Shown here: positions 1 to 10,296 of the stretch, in pieces
Layout of the letters: every line of letters starts with the position of its first letter
How positions within the stretch are numbered: the stretch's first letter is position 1
Assembly: GCA_002336855.1 (NCBI GenBank)
Contig: DDEV01000116.1
Location: forward strand, 763-64,762
Reading direction: 5' to 3'
Source of the DNA: Leucobacter sp. UBA1945
Lineage (GTDB): Bacteria; Actinomycetota; Actinomycetes; Actinomycetales; Microbacteriaceae
DNA length: 64,000 bases
The notes under the pieces: model-generated
Told to the model about the DNA's origin: nothing
Databases searched by the model: none
What the model saw: the letters and a program-made list of their open reading frames with translations, nothing else
Program-made: the position numbers and the translations under genes

Positions 1-301
1 CCCTCTCAGGCCGGCTACCCGTCGTCGGCTTGGTGAGCCGTTACCTCACCAACTACCTGATAGGCCGCGAGCCCATCCTTCACCGATAAATCTTTCCACC
101 CCCAACAGATGCCTGTAAGGGTCGTATCCAGTATTAGACGCCGTTTCCAGCGCTTATCCCAGAGTGAAGGGCAGGTTACTCACGTGTTACTCACCCGTTC
201 GCCACTCTTCCACCCAGCAAGCTGGGCTTCATCGTTCGACTTGCATGTGTTAAGCACGCCGCCAGCGTTCGTCCTGAGCCAGGATCAAACTCTCCGTAAA
301 A
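1..301 (-). rRNA. rrs: 16S ribosomal RNA, 5' part (cut by window edge)
   Basis: Read on the minus strand, the universal 16S 5' primer site (AGAGTTTGATCCTGGCTCAG) lies at about 274-293, followed by the conserved GACGAACGCTGGCGGCGTGC and the V1/V2 region with the ACGGGTGAGTAACACGTG block. The mature 5' end should lie about 8 nt before the primer site, near 301. The gene runs off the left edge after about 300 of the usual 1500 nt. The short V1 loop and the wording of V2 look like Microbacteriaceae, but a family call from this fragment is only tentative. Confidence 0.97.
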
Positions 302-503
302 AACAAAAAGCACCACACCAGCCGGAAAAAGACCAGCATGCTGCGAGTTTGACCTGACAAAAGTACGAACATCATTACTGACGTTCATATGTTTGTCCAA
401 AAAGGAATCACCAACACCCACCAACCAAACAGTCAGCAGATGCCGGGGATAACACCACCACCCCCAAAAGAGATGATGGCTTAAATAATTGGCATTTGAC
501 AAT

Positions 504-530
504 CAAGTGCACACTATTGAGTTCTCAAGG
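504..530 (-). promoter_or_regulatory. Conserved rrn leader element (boxA-like antitermination region)
   Basis: On the minus strand the sequence reads CCTTGAGAACTCAATAGTGT, matching the CTTGAGAACTCAA(C/T)AG motif found upstream of 16S genes and in 16S-23S spacers of high-GC Gram-positives, where it acts as part of the Nus-dependent antitermination and processing leader. It lies about 205 nt before the mature 16S 5' end, a usual distance. The motif itself is clear; the antitermination role is inferred from other actinobacteria. Confidence 0.6.
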
Positions 531-647
531 ACCAGACACCACCCGTACACAACCAACCCAATGGTTCTCCGAGAAGCCGATCTTTACCTCATTGGCTCGA
601 GCGCATTACCGAATAATGTTTCTCAAGAGCTTCGAGGCTTCCCCAGC

Positions 648-676
648 ATAATACAAGCGACGAGTTGAAGCAACTC
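648..676 (-). promoter_or_regulatory. Candidate rrn promoter
   Basis: On the minus strand TATTAT (653-648) is a good -10 box. Seventeen nt upstream lies GAGTTG (676-671); TTGCTT (673-668) is closer to consensus but leaves only 14 nt. The distance to the antitermination element (about 110 nt) and to 16S (about 345 nt) fits an rrn promoter. A second, weaker candidate, TTATAC, lies near 733-738. No experimental start is known here. Confidence 0.4.
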
Positions 677-982
677 GCCGCCTTTGGGGAATTTCGGTGA
701 CATTTTCGCTTTCCGCGTTCCTGCCCACGAGGTATAACTATAGGACGGTTTTGGCCTAAGCCGCAAACAAGGCCGAAGCCCGGGCGTGTCGTAGTGTCGG
801 GCCGTCAAATACCCGACCGCAGCGCACGCGGAGTGCGCGCGTGTCGCAAAGCTGCGACAACACTGCGACAGGGCTGCCACCCACTCCACCGCGCTGTTTT
901 CTAGCGTGAGAGGTGCCGGTTTCGACAGAACCGCACCGCACACTCGCAGTTCGTCTGCGAGTATGAATTCAAGGAGAAACAC

Positions 983-1510
983 ATGCACACCACACGTACC
1001 CCCGGCTCCCGAATCACCGCTCTCGCCGTATCTTCGCTCGCTCTTGCGTTCACGCTGACTGGCTGCGGCCTGCAGTTCGTGCCCGATCAGAGTCAGAGTA
1101 AGCCCGCTGCGAGCGAGCAGCCACCGTCCGCCGAATCCCCCACCACGAAGAAGCCGAGCGCCGAAGATACAGGCGAAGCGTCTGGCGCCGCCGCCAAACT
1201 GCGCGGAGAGTTCGAAGGCACCGCACAACGCGTGGTGAGCTGCCCAGACGGATCGCTCGAGATCAGCGACGTCGGCAGCGTGCTGCAGCTCGATTCGAAT
1301 TGCTCCGAGCTCGTCGTATCTGGCTCCGGCGCCGTCGTGCTCGCCGAGAACGTCGACGCGCTGCATGTCAGTGGTGTCGGCTTGACTATCTTCGTCAAGG
1401 ATCTCGGCTCGGCCGAAGTCACTGGCACCGGAAACACGGTGGTCTGGGAAGGCGGCACCGCGGTCATCGACAACAGCGGCACCGGCAATACCCTGCTGCC
1501 CGCGAACTGA
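983..1510 (+). CDS. DUF3060 family lipoprotein
   Basis: This 175-residue protein starts with a signal peptide ending in a lipobox (LTGC, about residues 27-30), so it should be lipid-anchored on the outer face of the membrane. A Ser/Pro/Glu-rich linker follows (about 35-70). The C-terminal 90 residues are regular short beta repeats (V..G.G..V, V.GTGNTVVW, NSGTGNT) typical of DUF3060. The family has no known function. A good ribosome-binding site (AAGGAG, 7 nt before ATG) supports the start. It lies 14 nt before the DUF4190 gene and heads a four-gene block with a two-component system, so it may be a sensor accessory or target of that system (inference). Confidence 0.85.
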   Translation: MHTTRTPGSRITALAVSSLALAFTLTGCGLQFVPDQSQSKPAASEQPPSAESPTTKKPSAEDTGEASGAAAKLRGEFEGTAQRVVSCPDGSLEISDVGSVLQLDSNCSELVVSGSGAVVLAENVDALHVSGVGLTIFVKDLGSAEVTGTGNTVVWEGGTAVIDNSGTGNTLLPAN

Positions 1511-1524
1511 AGGAGGAGAGCACC

Positions 1525-1812
1525 ATGACTTACACGCAGCATGCCTCCCCGGTTCAGCAGCAGCCTGCCGCTCCCCCATTGCCCGCTCCGACCGACGGCA
1601 TGGCAATCGCCGCCTTCGTCTGCGCGCTGTGCGGGCTCGGCCTCATTCCGGTCGTGCTCGGCCACGTCTCGTTGCGGAGGATCAGCAGACAGGGCCTTCG
1701 CGGGCAGGGCTTCGCAATCGTCGCGCTGATCCTCGGATACCTAACGATCATCGCAGGCATCATCGGCCTGCTGCTCGTCGGCGGCGGGGTGCTCTGGGCA
1801 GTGAACAGCTGA
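1525..1812 (+). CDS. DUF4190 domain membrane protein
   Basis: The product has 95 residues. After a Pro/Gln-rich cytoplasmic start (about 30 residues) come two hydrophobic segments (about 28-46 and 62-90) separated by a short basic loop with the pattern HVSLRRI..QGLRGQG, which is the DUF4190 signature. The start was placed at 1525 because AGGAGGAG lies just before it; a longer upstream frame overlaps the lipoprotein gene. The stop overlaps the ATG of the response regulator (TGATG), implying translational coupling. The function of DUF4190 is unknown; small proteins of this type often sit beside surface lipoproteins in actinobacteria. Confidence 0.8.
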   Translation: MTYTQHASPVQQQPAAPPLPAPTDGMAIAAFVCALCGLGLIPVVLGHVSLRRISRQGLRGQGFAIVALILGYLTIIAGIIGLLLVGGGVLWAVNS

Positions 1813-2534
1813 TGCAGCAGGTGCCCGCTCAGACCGCGCGCGTGCTTCTCGTCGACGACGAGGACGCGATCACCTCGACTCTCGGCCCGTACCTCGAGCG
1901 GGCCGGCTTCGAGGTGATCGTCGCCCGCGACGGCGAAGAAGCGCTCCAGCGTCACTCAGAATCGGCCCCCGACATCGTCGTCTCGGACGTGCTGATGCCG
2001 GGGATCGACGGGCGCGAACTCGTGCGGCGGTTGCGCACCGCCGCAACCTGGACCCCCGTGATTCTTCTCACGCAGGTCGACGAAGCGTCTGAGCGGGCAG
2101 CCGCACTCGACGAGGGCGCCGATGACTACCTTGGAAAACCGTTCCTGCCCTCAGAGCTGCTCTCGAGGATCCGGGCGGTGCTGCGCCGAACCAGCGGCGG
2201 CCGCCCACTCTCGGCCTCGAACGCACTTGTGAGCGACCGCCTCGAACTCGATCGCACGGCTCGGCGTGTGCGCCTCGGCGGCGACCCCGTTGACCTGACA
2301 CCCAAGGCGCTCGCCCTGCTCGATTACCTCATGGCGCACCCGACAGAGGTGCACTCGCGCGAGCACCTGCTTGCCACCCTGTGGGGATTCGAGTTCGCCG
2401 TCACCACGCGGGCGGTCGATCATCGGGTCGCCGAGCTTCGGAGAGTGCTCGGCGAAGACGCAGCGCACCCCCGCTGGATCGAGACAGTGCAGGGGGCGGG
2501 CTACCGCTTTTGCGCAGAGGTGAGGTCGCGTTGA
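1812..2534 (+). CDS. OmpR/PhoB-type response regulator
   Basis: This 240-residue cytoplasmic transcription factor has an N-terminal receiver domain (about 8-120) and a C-terminal winged helix (about 140-236). The acidic pair DDE is at the first strand, the phosphoacceptor is Asp59 (VVSDVLMPG), and the conserved Lys is at 109 (LGKPF). The DNA-binding half contains the usual LTPKALALLDYLM and RAVDHRVAELRRVLG segments and ends in GAGYRF. It starts inside the stop codon of the DUF4190 gene and overlaps the kinase gene by 4 nt, so it is the cognate regulator of that kinase. Target genes are unknown; the two upstream envelope genes are natural candidates. Confidence 0.93.
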   Translation: MQQVPAQTARVLLVDDEDAITSTLGPYLERAGFEVIVARDGEEALQRHSESAPDIVVSDVLMPGIDGRELVRRLRTAATWTPVILLTQVDEASERAAALDEGADDYLGKPFLPSELLSRIRAVLRRTSGGRPLSASNALVSDRLELDRTARRVRLGGDPVDLTPKALALLDYLMAHPTEVHSREHLLATLWGFEFAVTTRAVDHRVAELRRVLGEDAAHPRWIETVQGAGYRFCAEVRSR

Positions 2535-3454
2535 GCTCGAGACTGCGCAGGGTGGTGACGATCCTCGCCCTCTGCATACCCGCCATCATCGGGGCGATCG
2601 TGGCTGTCGCCATTGCCGCAGCTCACGTCAACGGAGCCCTGGTCTTCTCTCTCCCCCTCGCGACCATCGCGATCTCATGCGGCATAGTCGGCTCGGCGGC
2701 ACTCTGGGCTGGGCTCTCGATCAGCCGCGCGCTGCGCTCGGCGAACGCCGCCGGACACAGCGAGGGCGCGCGGCTTGAACGTGACGCCCACCGCCGCTTT
2801 CTCGCACGCCTCGATCACGAGCTGAAGAACCCGATCACCGCGATCCGGGCCGCCCTCGAAACCGAAAACGAACACTCGCCCGCGCTCGCCATCGCATCAG
2901 GGCAGGCAGATCGGCTGGCGACGCTGATCGGCGCGCTGCGCTCGCTCGCGGCACTCGAAGCCTCGGAGATCGAGCGAGTGCCCGTTGATCTTGCGGCAGT
3001 CGTGCGCGACGAGGTTGATGCGTTCGGCGCGGATCTCGTGGCTCGCGGGCTCGAGCGCACCATCAACGTGCAGTTGCCGACTGCACCGTGGCCGCTGCCC
3101 ACGGTGCTGGGCGACGCCGACCTGCTCGCGGTTGCCGTGCGCAACCTGCTCGTGAACGCTGCAAAGTACTCGGATCAGGGAGCCCGCATCGAGGTGCGTG
3201 GCGCCGAAGACGCGGGAATCGTAGTCATCGAGGTAGCGGATACGGGTTGGGGCATCACTGCAGAGGATCTGCCCCAGGTGTGGGATGAGCTCTGGCGCAG
3301 CAGCGACGCGCGCAAGGTCGAGGGAAGCGGCCTCGGACTCTCGCTCGTTCGCGTTGTCGCGGAACAGCATGGCGGCGGCGTTTCGATCCGGTCGATCGCC
3401 GGTTCTGGAACAAGCGTGCGGCTGCAGCTGCCCGCGATCTCAGCCGCTCGATGA
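2531..3454 (+). CDS. Sensor histidine kinase partner of the OmpR-type regulator
   Basis: The product has 307 residues if translation begins at the TTG (2531) that overlaps the regulator stop (TTGA) after a GAGGTGAGG ribosome-binding site. Two membrane helices (about 10-30 and 37-60) enclose almost no extracellular loop, so it probably senses within the membrane or through a partner. The dimerisation domain contains the phosphoacceptor His96 (LDHELKNPITAIR). The ATPase part shows the N box (NLLVNAAKYSD), G1 (DTGWGI) and G2 (GSGLGLSL). The absence of a sensing domain and the adjacent lipoprotein and DUF4190 genes suggest that these two act as accessory sensors (inference). Confidence 0.9.
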   Translation: MSSRLRRVVTILALCIPAIIGAIVAVAIAAAHVNGALVFSLPLATIAISCGIVGSAALWAGLSISRALRSANAAGHSEGARLERDAHRRFLARLDHELKNPITAIRAALETENEHSPALAIASGQADRLATLIGALRSLAALEASEIERVPVDLAAVVRDEVDAFGADLVARGLERTINVQLPTAPWPLPTVLGDADLLAVAVRNLLVNAAKYSDQGARIEVRGAEDAGIVVIEVADTGWGITAEDLPQVWDELWRSSDARKVEGSGLGLSLVRVVAEQHGGGVSIRSIAGSGTSVRLQLPAISAAR

Positions 3455-4765
<1,311 letters not shown>

Positions 4766-4801
4766 GCAAGCGGGCAGAGCTCGCGGTCGGCAGCGTTACC
4801 G

Positions 4802-5686
4802 CTAGGCGATCCCGAGCAGCACGCAACCCGAGAGCGCGATAGCGATGCCGACGACGAGCGGCGTCGAAAGCTTCTCTTTCAGAATGACCCAGGCAAGCAA
4901 CACTGCGCTCACCGGGTACAACGCGCTGATCGCGCCGACGACCGCGAGCTGACCGGCCCAGAGCGCAAACATCAGCACGATGTTGGCGCCGCCCTGCAGT
5001 GCGCCTGCGAGCAGCCCGAGCCCAATACCTCCGCGAACGCCCTGCGGCTCGGGCACGAAGAGGGCCAGTGACTCGAGCGAGCGCCTCAGCGAGGGCACAG
5101 CCCGCATGACGAGCACCAGCAGGGTGACGAGCACGAGCCCGCCCGCCATCTCGAGCCCGGGCGCGAGGACGCCCGAGCTCTCGGGCGCGAAGTCGAGCGC
5201 CACGACAGATAGCCCGAAGCCGACGCCGCCGATGACGGCGAGCACCACCGCGCGCAGACCGGCACCGCCCCAACCGCCCTCGGATGCGCCGACGATGACC
5301 GCTCCCGCGCCAGCAGCAAAGACGCCTACCCAGCCGATCATGGTGAGCTGCTCGCCCTTCCAGATCACCGCGACCAGCACGGGCACGACGACCTCGCAGG
5401 CCGCAACGATCGCCGTCACCACGCCGATCGGGGCAAGCGCAAGCCCAGCGTAGAAAGCGATGAACCCCACGGTTGCCCCAAGTGCGGCGATCAGCCCCGC
5501 AGACACTGCTTCGCCCGACCAGTCGGTTCCGATCACCGGCACGGCGATGAGCAGCAGCACGGTTGCTCCGAGAAACGTGAGCAACGAGGCGTACAGCGCC
5601 CCGACTCGCCTTGAGGCAATGCCTGCGGAAAAGTCGGAGCCGCCCCAAACTGTCGCTGCAACGAGCGAAAGGAGAACGCTCAGCAC
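4802..5686 (-). CDS. EamA-type transporter of the DMT superfamily
   Basis: The 294-residue protein has ten hydrophobic segments arranged as two EamA repeats of about 140 residues, with the conserved start VAATVWGGSDFSAGI and a second-repeat motif ending in ALYPVSAVLLAWVILKEKLS. It is an inner-membrane exporter or importer of small metabolites. It follows the queuosine precursor transporter gene by 3 nt and the pair lies downstream of gltX, so all three are probably one transcript. Its substrate cannot be told from sequence. Given the neighbours, a role with the tRNA-modification precursor or with amino acids is possible. Confidence 0.85.
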   Translation of the reverse strand: MLSVLLSLVAATVWGGSDFSAGIASRRVGALYASLLTFLGATVLLLIAVPVIGTDWSGEAVSAGLIAALGATVGFIAFYAGLALAPIGVVTAIVAACEVVVPVLVAVIWKGEQLTMIGWVGVFAAGAGAVIVGASEGGWGGAGLRAVVLAVIGGVGFGLSVVALDFAPESSGVLAPGLEMAGGLVLVTLLVLVMRAVPSLRRSLESLALFVPEPQGVRGGIGLGLLAGALQGGANIVLMFALWAGQLAVVGAISALYPVSAVLLAWVILKEKLSTPLVVGIAIALSGCVLLGIA

Positions 5687-5689
5687 GAG

Positions 5690-6442
5690 TTATCGGGTCG
5701 CAGGTGCGGTTTCGCGCACCTCTGCCGCGCGAATTCGCTTGATCACCCTGGTGGTGATCGGCAGCAAGACGACCTCTGCAAGCACCTTCACGACATAGCC
5801 GAGCACGATGTACATGACGAAGTCGATGCCAGTGATCACACCGGCGAAGGCGATGGTGCAGAAGATCAGCGTGTCGAAGAACTGCCCCACGAGCGTCGAC
5901 GCGATCAGTCGAGTACGCAAGAAACGGCCTGAAGTGCGACGGCGCATGCGGTCGAGCACCCAGGCGTTCATCAACTGCCCGATGAGAAAGGCGATAAGGC
6001 TCGCGGCTACGATCCTCGGCACAAATCCGAGCACCGCCGCGAACGCCTCTTGGTTCTCCCACCCGCTTGCCGGCGGTGAGATCTGCACCACGAAGATGGT
6101 CAGCGACGCAACGAGCGCAAGACCGAATGCGGTGAAAATCGCGCGCCTCGAGGCCTTCAGCCCGTATACCTCTGCGAGCACGTCGCCGAGCACGTAGGCG
6201 AGCGGAAAGAGAAAGACTCCCCCGTCGAACACCATCGGCAGCGAAAACCCGCCGAGCGTGATCGCACCGAAGGCAATCGGCTTCACCGCGACCACGTTCG
6301 AGATGAGCAGAATGCCAACGAACGTTGCCGAAATCGTCGCGTAGCGAGCCCCGGCTGCTGCAGCCCGAGCGCCAGGAGTCGCATACTGCGCAACGCCTCC
6401 GGTCTCGTCAGAGGTTGCGTGCTCGGTCACCTGTGTCTCCAT
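5690..6442 (-). CDS. yhhQ: Queuosine precursor transporter, YhhQ/VUT family
   Basis: The 250-residue membrane protein matches the YhhQ (QPTR/VUT) family: SNVVAVKPI in the first helix, GGVFLFPLAYVLGDVLAEVYG in the third, and the C-terminal block LIASTLVGQFFDTLIF. In E. coli this family imports preQ0 and preQ1 for queuosine synthesis. The gene begins 12 nt after gltX and ends 3 nt before the EamA gene, while tgt lies next door on the other strand. This supports a salvage pathway ending in the Tgt reaction. I see no room for a preQ1 riboswitch before it, so control is likely through the gltX promoter. Confidence 0.88.
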   Translation of the reverse strand: METQVTEHATSDETGGVAQYATPGARAAAAGARYATISATFVGILLISNVVAVKPIAFGAITLGGFSLPMVFDGGVFLFPLAYVLGDVLAEVYGLKASRRAIFTAFGLALVASLTIFVVQISPPASGWENQEAFAAVLGFVPRIVAASLIAFLIGQLMNAWVLDRMRRRTSGRFLRTRLIASTLVGQFFDTLIFCTIAFAGVITGIDFVMYIVLGYVVKVLAEVVLLPITTRVIKRIRAAEVRETAPATR

Positions 6443-6454
6443 GTCGAGTATCGG

Positions 6455-7984
6455 TTATGCCGAGTGGTCTGCGAGGTATGCCACGAGCTTCTTCAGACGC
6501 GCGAGTGTCTCGTCGCGCCCGAGCAGTTCGAACGATTCGAACAGCGGCGGCGACACGCGGCGACCGGATGCGGCAACGCGCAGCGGGCCAAAGGCCAAAC
6601 GCGGCTTCAGCTCAAGGCGCTCGATGAGTGCGGTCTGCAGCACGCCCTGGATCGTCTCGGTGAACCAGTTCTGATCGCCGATCTGCTCGAGCGCAGCAAT
6701 GCTCGCTTCGAGCGTGTGACCGGCATCTGCTCCGAGCGACTTCAGCGCGTCGTCTTGGTACTCGAGCGCTGCGGTGCTCGTGAACAGGAATCCCATCATG
6801 CCCACGACCTCGCTCAGCACCGTGACTCGGCTCTGCACCAGGGGCACGGCCGCCTGCACAGTGGCGAGCTGCTGAGCGCTCGGTTCAACGGGAAGCGCGC
6901 CGCCCGCAATCAGGTACGGCAGAATGCGTTGACCGAAATCAGCCTCGCTGAGCAGGCGAATGTGGTCGGCGTTGATCGAGTCGGCCTTCTTCTGGTCGAA
7001 GCGCGCGGGGTTCGGGTTCACATCGGTGACGTCGAACGCTGCGACCATCTCGTCGCGGGTGAACACGTCGCGATCGGCCGCGAGCGACCAGCCCAACAGC
7101 GAAAGGTAGTTGAGCAGCCCCTCGGGAATGAAGCCGCGATCGCGGTGGTGCAGCAGGTTCGACTCGGGGTCGCGCTTCGAAAGCTTCTTGTTACCCTCAC
7201 CCATGACGTACGGCAGGTGGCCAAAGCGCGGGATCGCCTGCTCAATGCCGAGCTCGACGAGGGCGCGGTGCAGCGCAATTTGGCGCGGGGTCGACGAGAG
7301 CAGGTCTTCGCCACGCAGCACGTGGGTGACTCCCATGAGCGCATCGTCGACCGGGTTCGTCAACGTGTAGAGCGGTGCTCCGTTCGGGCGCACCACCACG
7401 AAGTCGATTGTGCTGCCGGCGGGAAAGTTGATCTCGCCGCGCACGAGGTCGTCGAAGCCGAGGTCGATCTCGGGAATGCGGAACCGCAGCGCGGGCTCGC
7501 GGCCCTCGGCGCGGAACGCGGCCTTCTGCTCGTCGGTCAGGTCGCGGTCGTAGTTGTCGTAGCCGAGCTGCTTCGGGCGCCCCGCAGCCTCGTTGCGGGC
7601 ATCGATCTCTTCTGCGGTCGAGTAGCTCTCGTAGAGGTAGCCGGCAGCGAGCAGGCGATCCGCGATCTCGCGATAGATCTCGCCGCGCTGCGACTGGCGG
7701 TACGGCTCGTGCGGGCCACCGACGTCGATGCCCTCGTCCCAGTCGAGGCCAAGCCAGCGCAGTGAGTCGAGAATCTGACCGTAGCTCTCTTCGCTGTCGC
7801 GAGCGGCATCGGTATCTTCGATGCGAAACACGAACGTGCCGCCGGTGTGACGCGCGTAGGCCCAGTTGAACAGGGCGGTGCGCACCATGCCGACGTGCGG
7901 CGTGCCGGTGGGTGAGGGGCAGAAGCGCACGCGCACATCGTTGCCGGTCGCGGTCGAGAACTGAGGATCGGTGACTGTAGACAT
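6455..7984 (-). CDS. gltX: Glutamyl-tRNA synthetase
   Basis: This class I synthetase charges tRNA-Glu in the cytoplasm. The 509-residue protein has the HIGH-type motif [10 protein letters not shown] at the start, the KMSKS-type motif KKLSKRD near the middle, and the helical anticodon-binding domain in the last 170 residues. ATG 7984 was chosen; an in-frame GTG at 7990 is also possible. Neither start has a well spaced ribosome-binding site, and a TAAACT box lies 8 nt before the ATG, so leaderless translation is conceivable. It heads the gltX-yhhQ-eamA operon. Confidence 0.96.
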   Translation of the reverse strand: MSTVTDPQFSTATGNDVRVRFCPSPTGTPHVGMVRTALFNWAYARHTGGTFVFRIEDTDAARDSEESYGQILDSLRWLGLDWDEGIDVGGPHEPYRQSQRGEIYREIADRLLAAGYLYESYSTAEEIDARNEAAGRPKQLGYDNYDRDLTDEQKAAFRAEGREPALRFRIPEIDLGFDDLVRGEINFPAGSTIDFVVVRPNGAPLYTLTNPVDDALMGVTHVLRGEDLLSSTPRQIALHRALVELGIEQAIPRFGHLPYVMGEGNKKLSKRDPESNLLHHRDRGFIPEGLLNYLSLLGWSLAADRDVFTRDEMVAAFDVTDVNPNPARFDQKKADSINADHIRLLSEADFGQRILPYLIAGGALPVEPSAQQLATVQAAVPLVQSRVTVLSEVVGMMGFLFTSTAALEYQDDALKSLGADAGHTLEASIAALEQIGDQNWFTETIQGVLQTALIERLELKPRLAFGPLRVAASGRRVSPPLFESFELLGRDETLARLKKLVAYLADHSA

Positions 7985-8008
7985 CGCCACCTAGTTTAGC
8001 GCTGCTCG

Positions 8009-9349
8009 CTACCGGCTTTCGGCAAGCTGGATCGCACGGCGCTTCGTGGCGCTGATCTGCATCGAGGCGATCGCCCCAAGTGCGAGCAGGGCGCTCGTCG
8101 CGATCGCGAGAAACGTGAAGTCGCCGATCGCGAAGATAATGCCTGAGAGCACTCCCGCCACCGCGCCAGCAGCGCTCATGAAGGTGTCAGAGCGCCCTTG
8201 CCAGATGGGCCGCTCGGCGCTCGGCGTGATCGAGGTGAGCAGCGCGGCGCCCGCAACTGTAACTAGGCCCCAGCCGACACCGACGAGCGTCAGTGCGACC
8301 TGCACGAGCGCGTGCGACGGGCCGGCGAGCGCGGCGAGCACTACCGCAACGAGCAGCACGACCCAGCCGATGGTGATGGTCGGCAGGCTGCCGATGCGCC
8401 CGGCCAAGAACCCGAACAGTGGCGACAGTGCATACATGCCGGCGATGTGCAGCGACAGCGTGAAACCCACGATCTCGGGAGTTCCCTCGTGATGCATCAG
8501 GTGTAGCGGAGTCATCGCCATGAGCGCGACCATGATCGCCTGGGCCATGGCGATCGAGAAGATGGTGAGCACCTGCGACCGGCGCATCGCGGCGTGCGGC
8601 TGCACGATGGTGCCGGTGTCGGTTCGAGCGCCCCCGGTGGTCGGACGCGCGGTATCAGCGGTGTCGGGCAGGGTAGCTTCTGCGGCCTCGGCTGCCTCGG
8701 CCTCGCGCGCGCTACTGATCGCGCGGGCAGCGAGCAAGGGATCGGGCCGCAATCCCCACCAGTTCACCATCACGGCGAGCGCCTGCGCGATGATCGGGAA
8801 CACGAAGACGCCGGCGAGCGGCGTGAGGCCGAGCACCTCGCCCATCGCCGCACCTGGAGCGAGCAGGTTGGGGCCGACGACTGCGCCGACGGTGATCGAC
8901 CACACTACGAGCGAGAGGTCGCGCGCACGATTCGCCGGCACTGCGAGGTCGGTTGCGGCGAAGCGCGACAGCAGCTGTACCGAGCTTGCGACGCCGAGCA
9001 GCGCAATGCCCGCTGCCAATACCCACCACTGCCCGATCACGGTGCCGAAGATGGCGACGAAGGCGCCGAGCATGGCGACGAAACTGCCGCCGACGAGCGC
9101 AACGCGGCGTCCGCGTTTCGCAGCGATTCGCGCAAGAGGAATGCCGGCAGCCGCAGCGCCCGCGTTGAACATCGCAGAGGCGAGCCCCGAGATCGCGTCG
9201 CTGCCGCTCACCTCGGCGAGCAGGAGCGCCCCGACCGAAAGCGAGGCACCGACGCCGAGGCCGCCGAGAATGGTCGCGGTAGAGAGCACTAGCAGCGTGC
9301 GCCGCTGCGCCGCCTTCTGTCCTTCTGCCGTCAGAACCGCCGCACTCAC
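8009..9349 (-). CDS. Major facilitator superfamily transporter
   Basis: The 446-residue protein has twelve predicted membrane helices in two halves, separated by a cytoplasmic loop of about 65 residues rich in Ala, Glu and Thr (about 210-260). The motif between helices 2 and 3 is IPLARIAAKRGRR, close to the MFS motif A. The start is the GTG at 9349, which overlaps the stop of the LysR gene (GTGA). A longer frame would overlap that gene by 60 nt. The pairing with a LysR-type regulator suggests a substrate-induced drug or metabolite exporter, but no substrate can be named. Confidence 0.85.
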   Translation of the reverse strand: MSAAVLTAEGQKAAQRRTLLVLSTATILGGLGVGASLSVGALLLAEVSGSDAISGLASAMFNAGAAAAGIPLARIAAKRGRRVALVGGSFVAMLGAFVAIFGTVIGQWWVLAAGIALLGVASSVQLLSRFAATDLAVPANRARDLSLVVWSITVGAVVGPNLLAPGAAMGEVLGLTPLAGVFVFPIIAQALAVMVNWWGLRPDPLLAARAISSAREAEAAEAAEATLPDTADTARPTTGGARTDTGTIVQPHAAMRRSQVLTIFSIAMAQAIMVALMAMTPLHLMHHEGTPEIVGFTLSLHIAGMYALSPLFGFLAGRIGSLPTITIGWVVLLVAVVLAALAGPSHALVQVALTLVGVGWGLVTVAGAALLTSITPSAERPIWQGRSDTFMSAAGAVAGVLSGIIFAIGDFTFLAIATSALLALGAIASMQISATKRRAIQLAESR

Positions 9350-10296
9350 GCGGCTGCCTCGAGGTTCCACCGGTTGCCGTCGATGCGCGAGAGCAGCCGC
9401 TTGCACAATCGCACCTGTGGGCTTTCATTCGCCGTGCTCATCGACACCAAACCGATCGTGCGATAGCGCGGCGGATCGAGCGGCAGCGCAACCGCGTCAT
9501 CGGGCAGCGTGCGCGCAGCAGCGAGCGCAAGGCCCGGCACCATGGCGACCGCCCCGCCAGCCGCGGCCATCGCAAGCATTGCGGGCACGTTGTCGGTCTC
9601 TTGAATGATCTCGGGCTCGAAGCCGCACTCAGCCGCAGCCGCCATGAGGTGCCCACGACATTTCTCGCAGCCGGCGATCCAGTGCTCACCTGCGTAGTCG
9701 CCCAATTGGGCCGCGTCCAAACCGGCCGCGCGATCCTCGCTCACCACAAGGCTCACCGTTTCGCGCCACAGCGGGGTGAAGGTGCTGCCTGCAGGGAGCT
9801 CTGCAGCGCCCGCATAATCGAAGATCAGCGCGCAGTCGACCTCGCCGTCGCGCAGCATCGCCACCGCAGCCGGAGGCTCGGCCTCTCGGTACTGCAACGA
9901 CACATCGGGAGCCTCGCTCGCGAGCAGGCGCATAATGGCGGGTACAATCGTCGCGCTCGCGCTCGGAAACGCGACGAGCCGCAGCGCTCCCCCGCGCTCA
10001 CCGCGCAGATCGTCGATCGCAGCGAGCGCCGCGTCGATTTCTGCAACGACGGTTCGCGCATGGTCGGCGAGAATGTTGCCGGCCGTCGTGAGGCGAATGC
10101 CCCGCCCTTGGCGCTCGATCAGCGGCACCGCGAGCCGCGTCTCGACTCGCTTGATGCGCTGGCTCACGGCGGGTTGGCTCAAGCCGAGACTCGCCGCAGC
10201 AGACGTCAACGAGCCCGTGGTCGCGAGCGCATGCAGGATGCGCATCTCGGTCGAGTCGATCGCTCCAAGAGGATCAGCGGTGCGGGTGGTGCTCAT
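9346..10296 (-). CDS. LysR-type transcriptional regulator
   Basis: This 316-residue DNA-binding protein has the LysR winged helix at about 15-75 (LHALATTGSLTSAAASLGLSQPAVSQRIKRVE is broken here into its parts: a HALATTGSL start, the SQPAVSQRI recognition helix) and a periplasmic-binding-protein-like effector domain at about 100-300. A Cys pair in GCEKCRGH (about 212-215) lies within the effector domain and is unusual enough to suggest metal or redox input, though this is speculative. The stop overlaps the GTG of the MFS gene, so regulator and transporter are co-transcribed rather than divergent. An inverted repeat covers its own start codon and could be an autoregulatory site. Confidence 0.9.
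   Translation of the reverse strand: MSTTRTADPLGAIDSTEMRILHALATTGSLTSAAASLGLSQPAVSQRIKRVETRLAVPLIERQGRGIRLTTAGNILADHARTVVAEIDAALAAIDDLRGERGGALRLVAFPSASATIVPAIMRLLASEAPDVSLQYREAEPPAAVAMLRDGEVDCALIFDYAGAAELPAGSTFTPLWRETVSLVVSEDRAAGLDAAQLGDYAGEHWIAGCEKCRGHLMAAAAECGFEPEIIQETDNVPAMLAMAAAGGAVAMVPGLALAAARTLPDDAVALPLDPPRYRTIGLVSMSTANESPQVRLCKRLLSRIDGNRWNLEAAA

Larger units (their letters stand above)
302..982. other. rrn leader and intergenic region without a convincing protein gene
   Basis: This 680-nt stretch separates the 16S gene (minus strand) from the lipoprotein gene (plus strand). From 302 to about 640 it is A/T-richer than its surroundings and carries the rrn leader with an antitermination-like element. 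From 640 to 760 it contains possible rrn promoters. From 780 to 980 it is GC-rich with repeated GCGACA-like words (around 843-872) and the ribosome-binding site AAGGAG at 971-976 for the plus-strand gene. Small open frames here show no actinobacterial codon bias or recognisable protein family. Confidence 0.7.

Noticed and set aside
191..502. Minus-strand frame of 103 codons over the 16S leader
   Set aside because: It overlaps the 16S gene and the antitermination leader and has no protein features.
5690..6455. preQ1 riboswitch before the queuosine precursor transporter
   Set aside because: Only 12 nt separate it from gltX, which is too short for any known preQ1 aptamer.
6419..7765. A plus-strand open frame of 448 codons opposite gltX
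   Set aside because: It is the antisense frame of a clearly coding gene, without family motifs or a ribosome-binding site.
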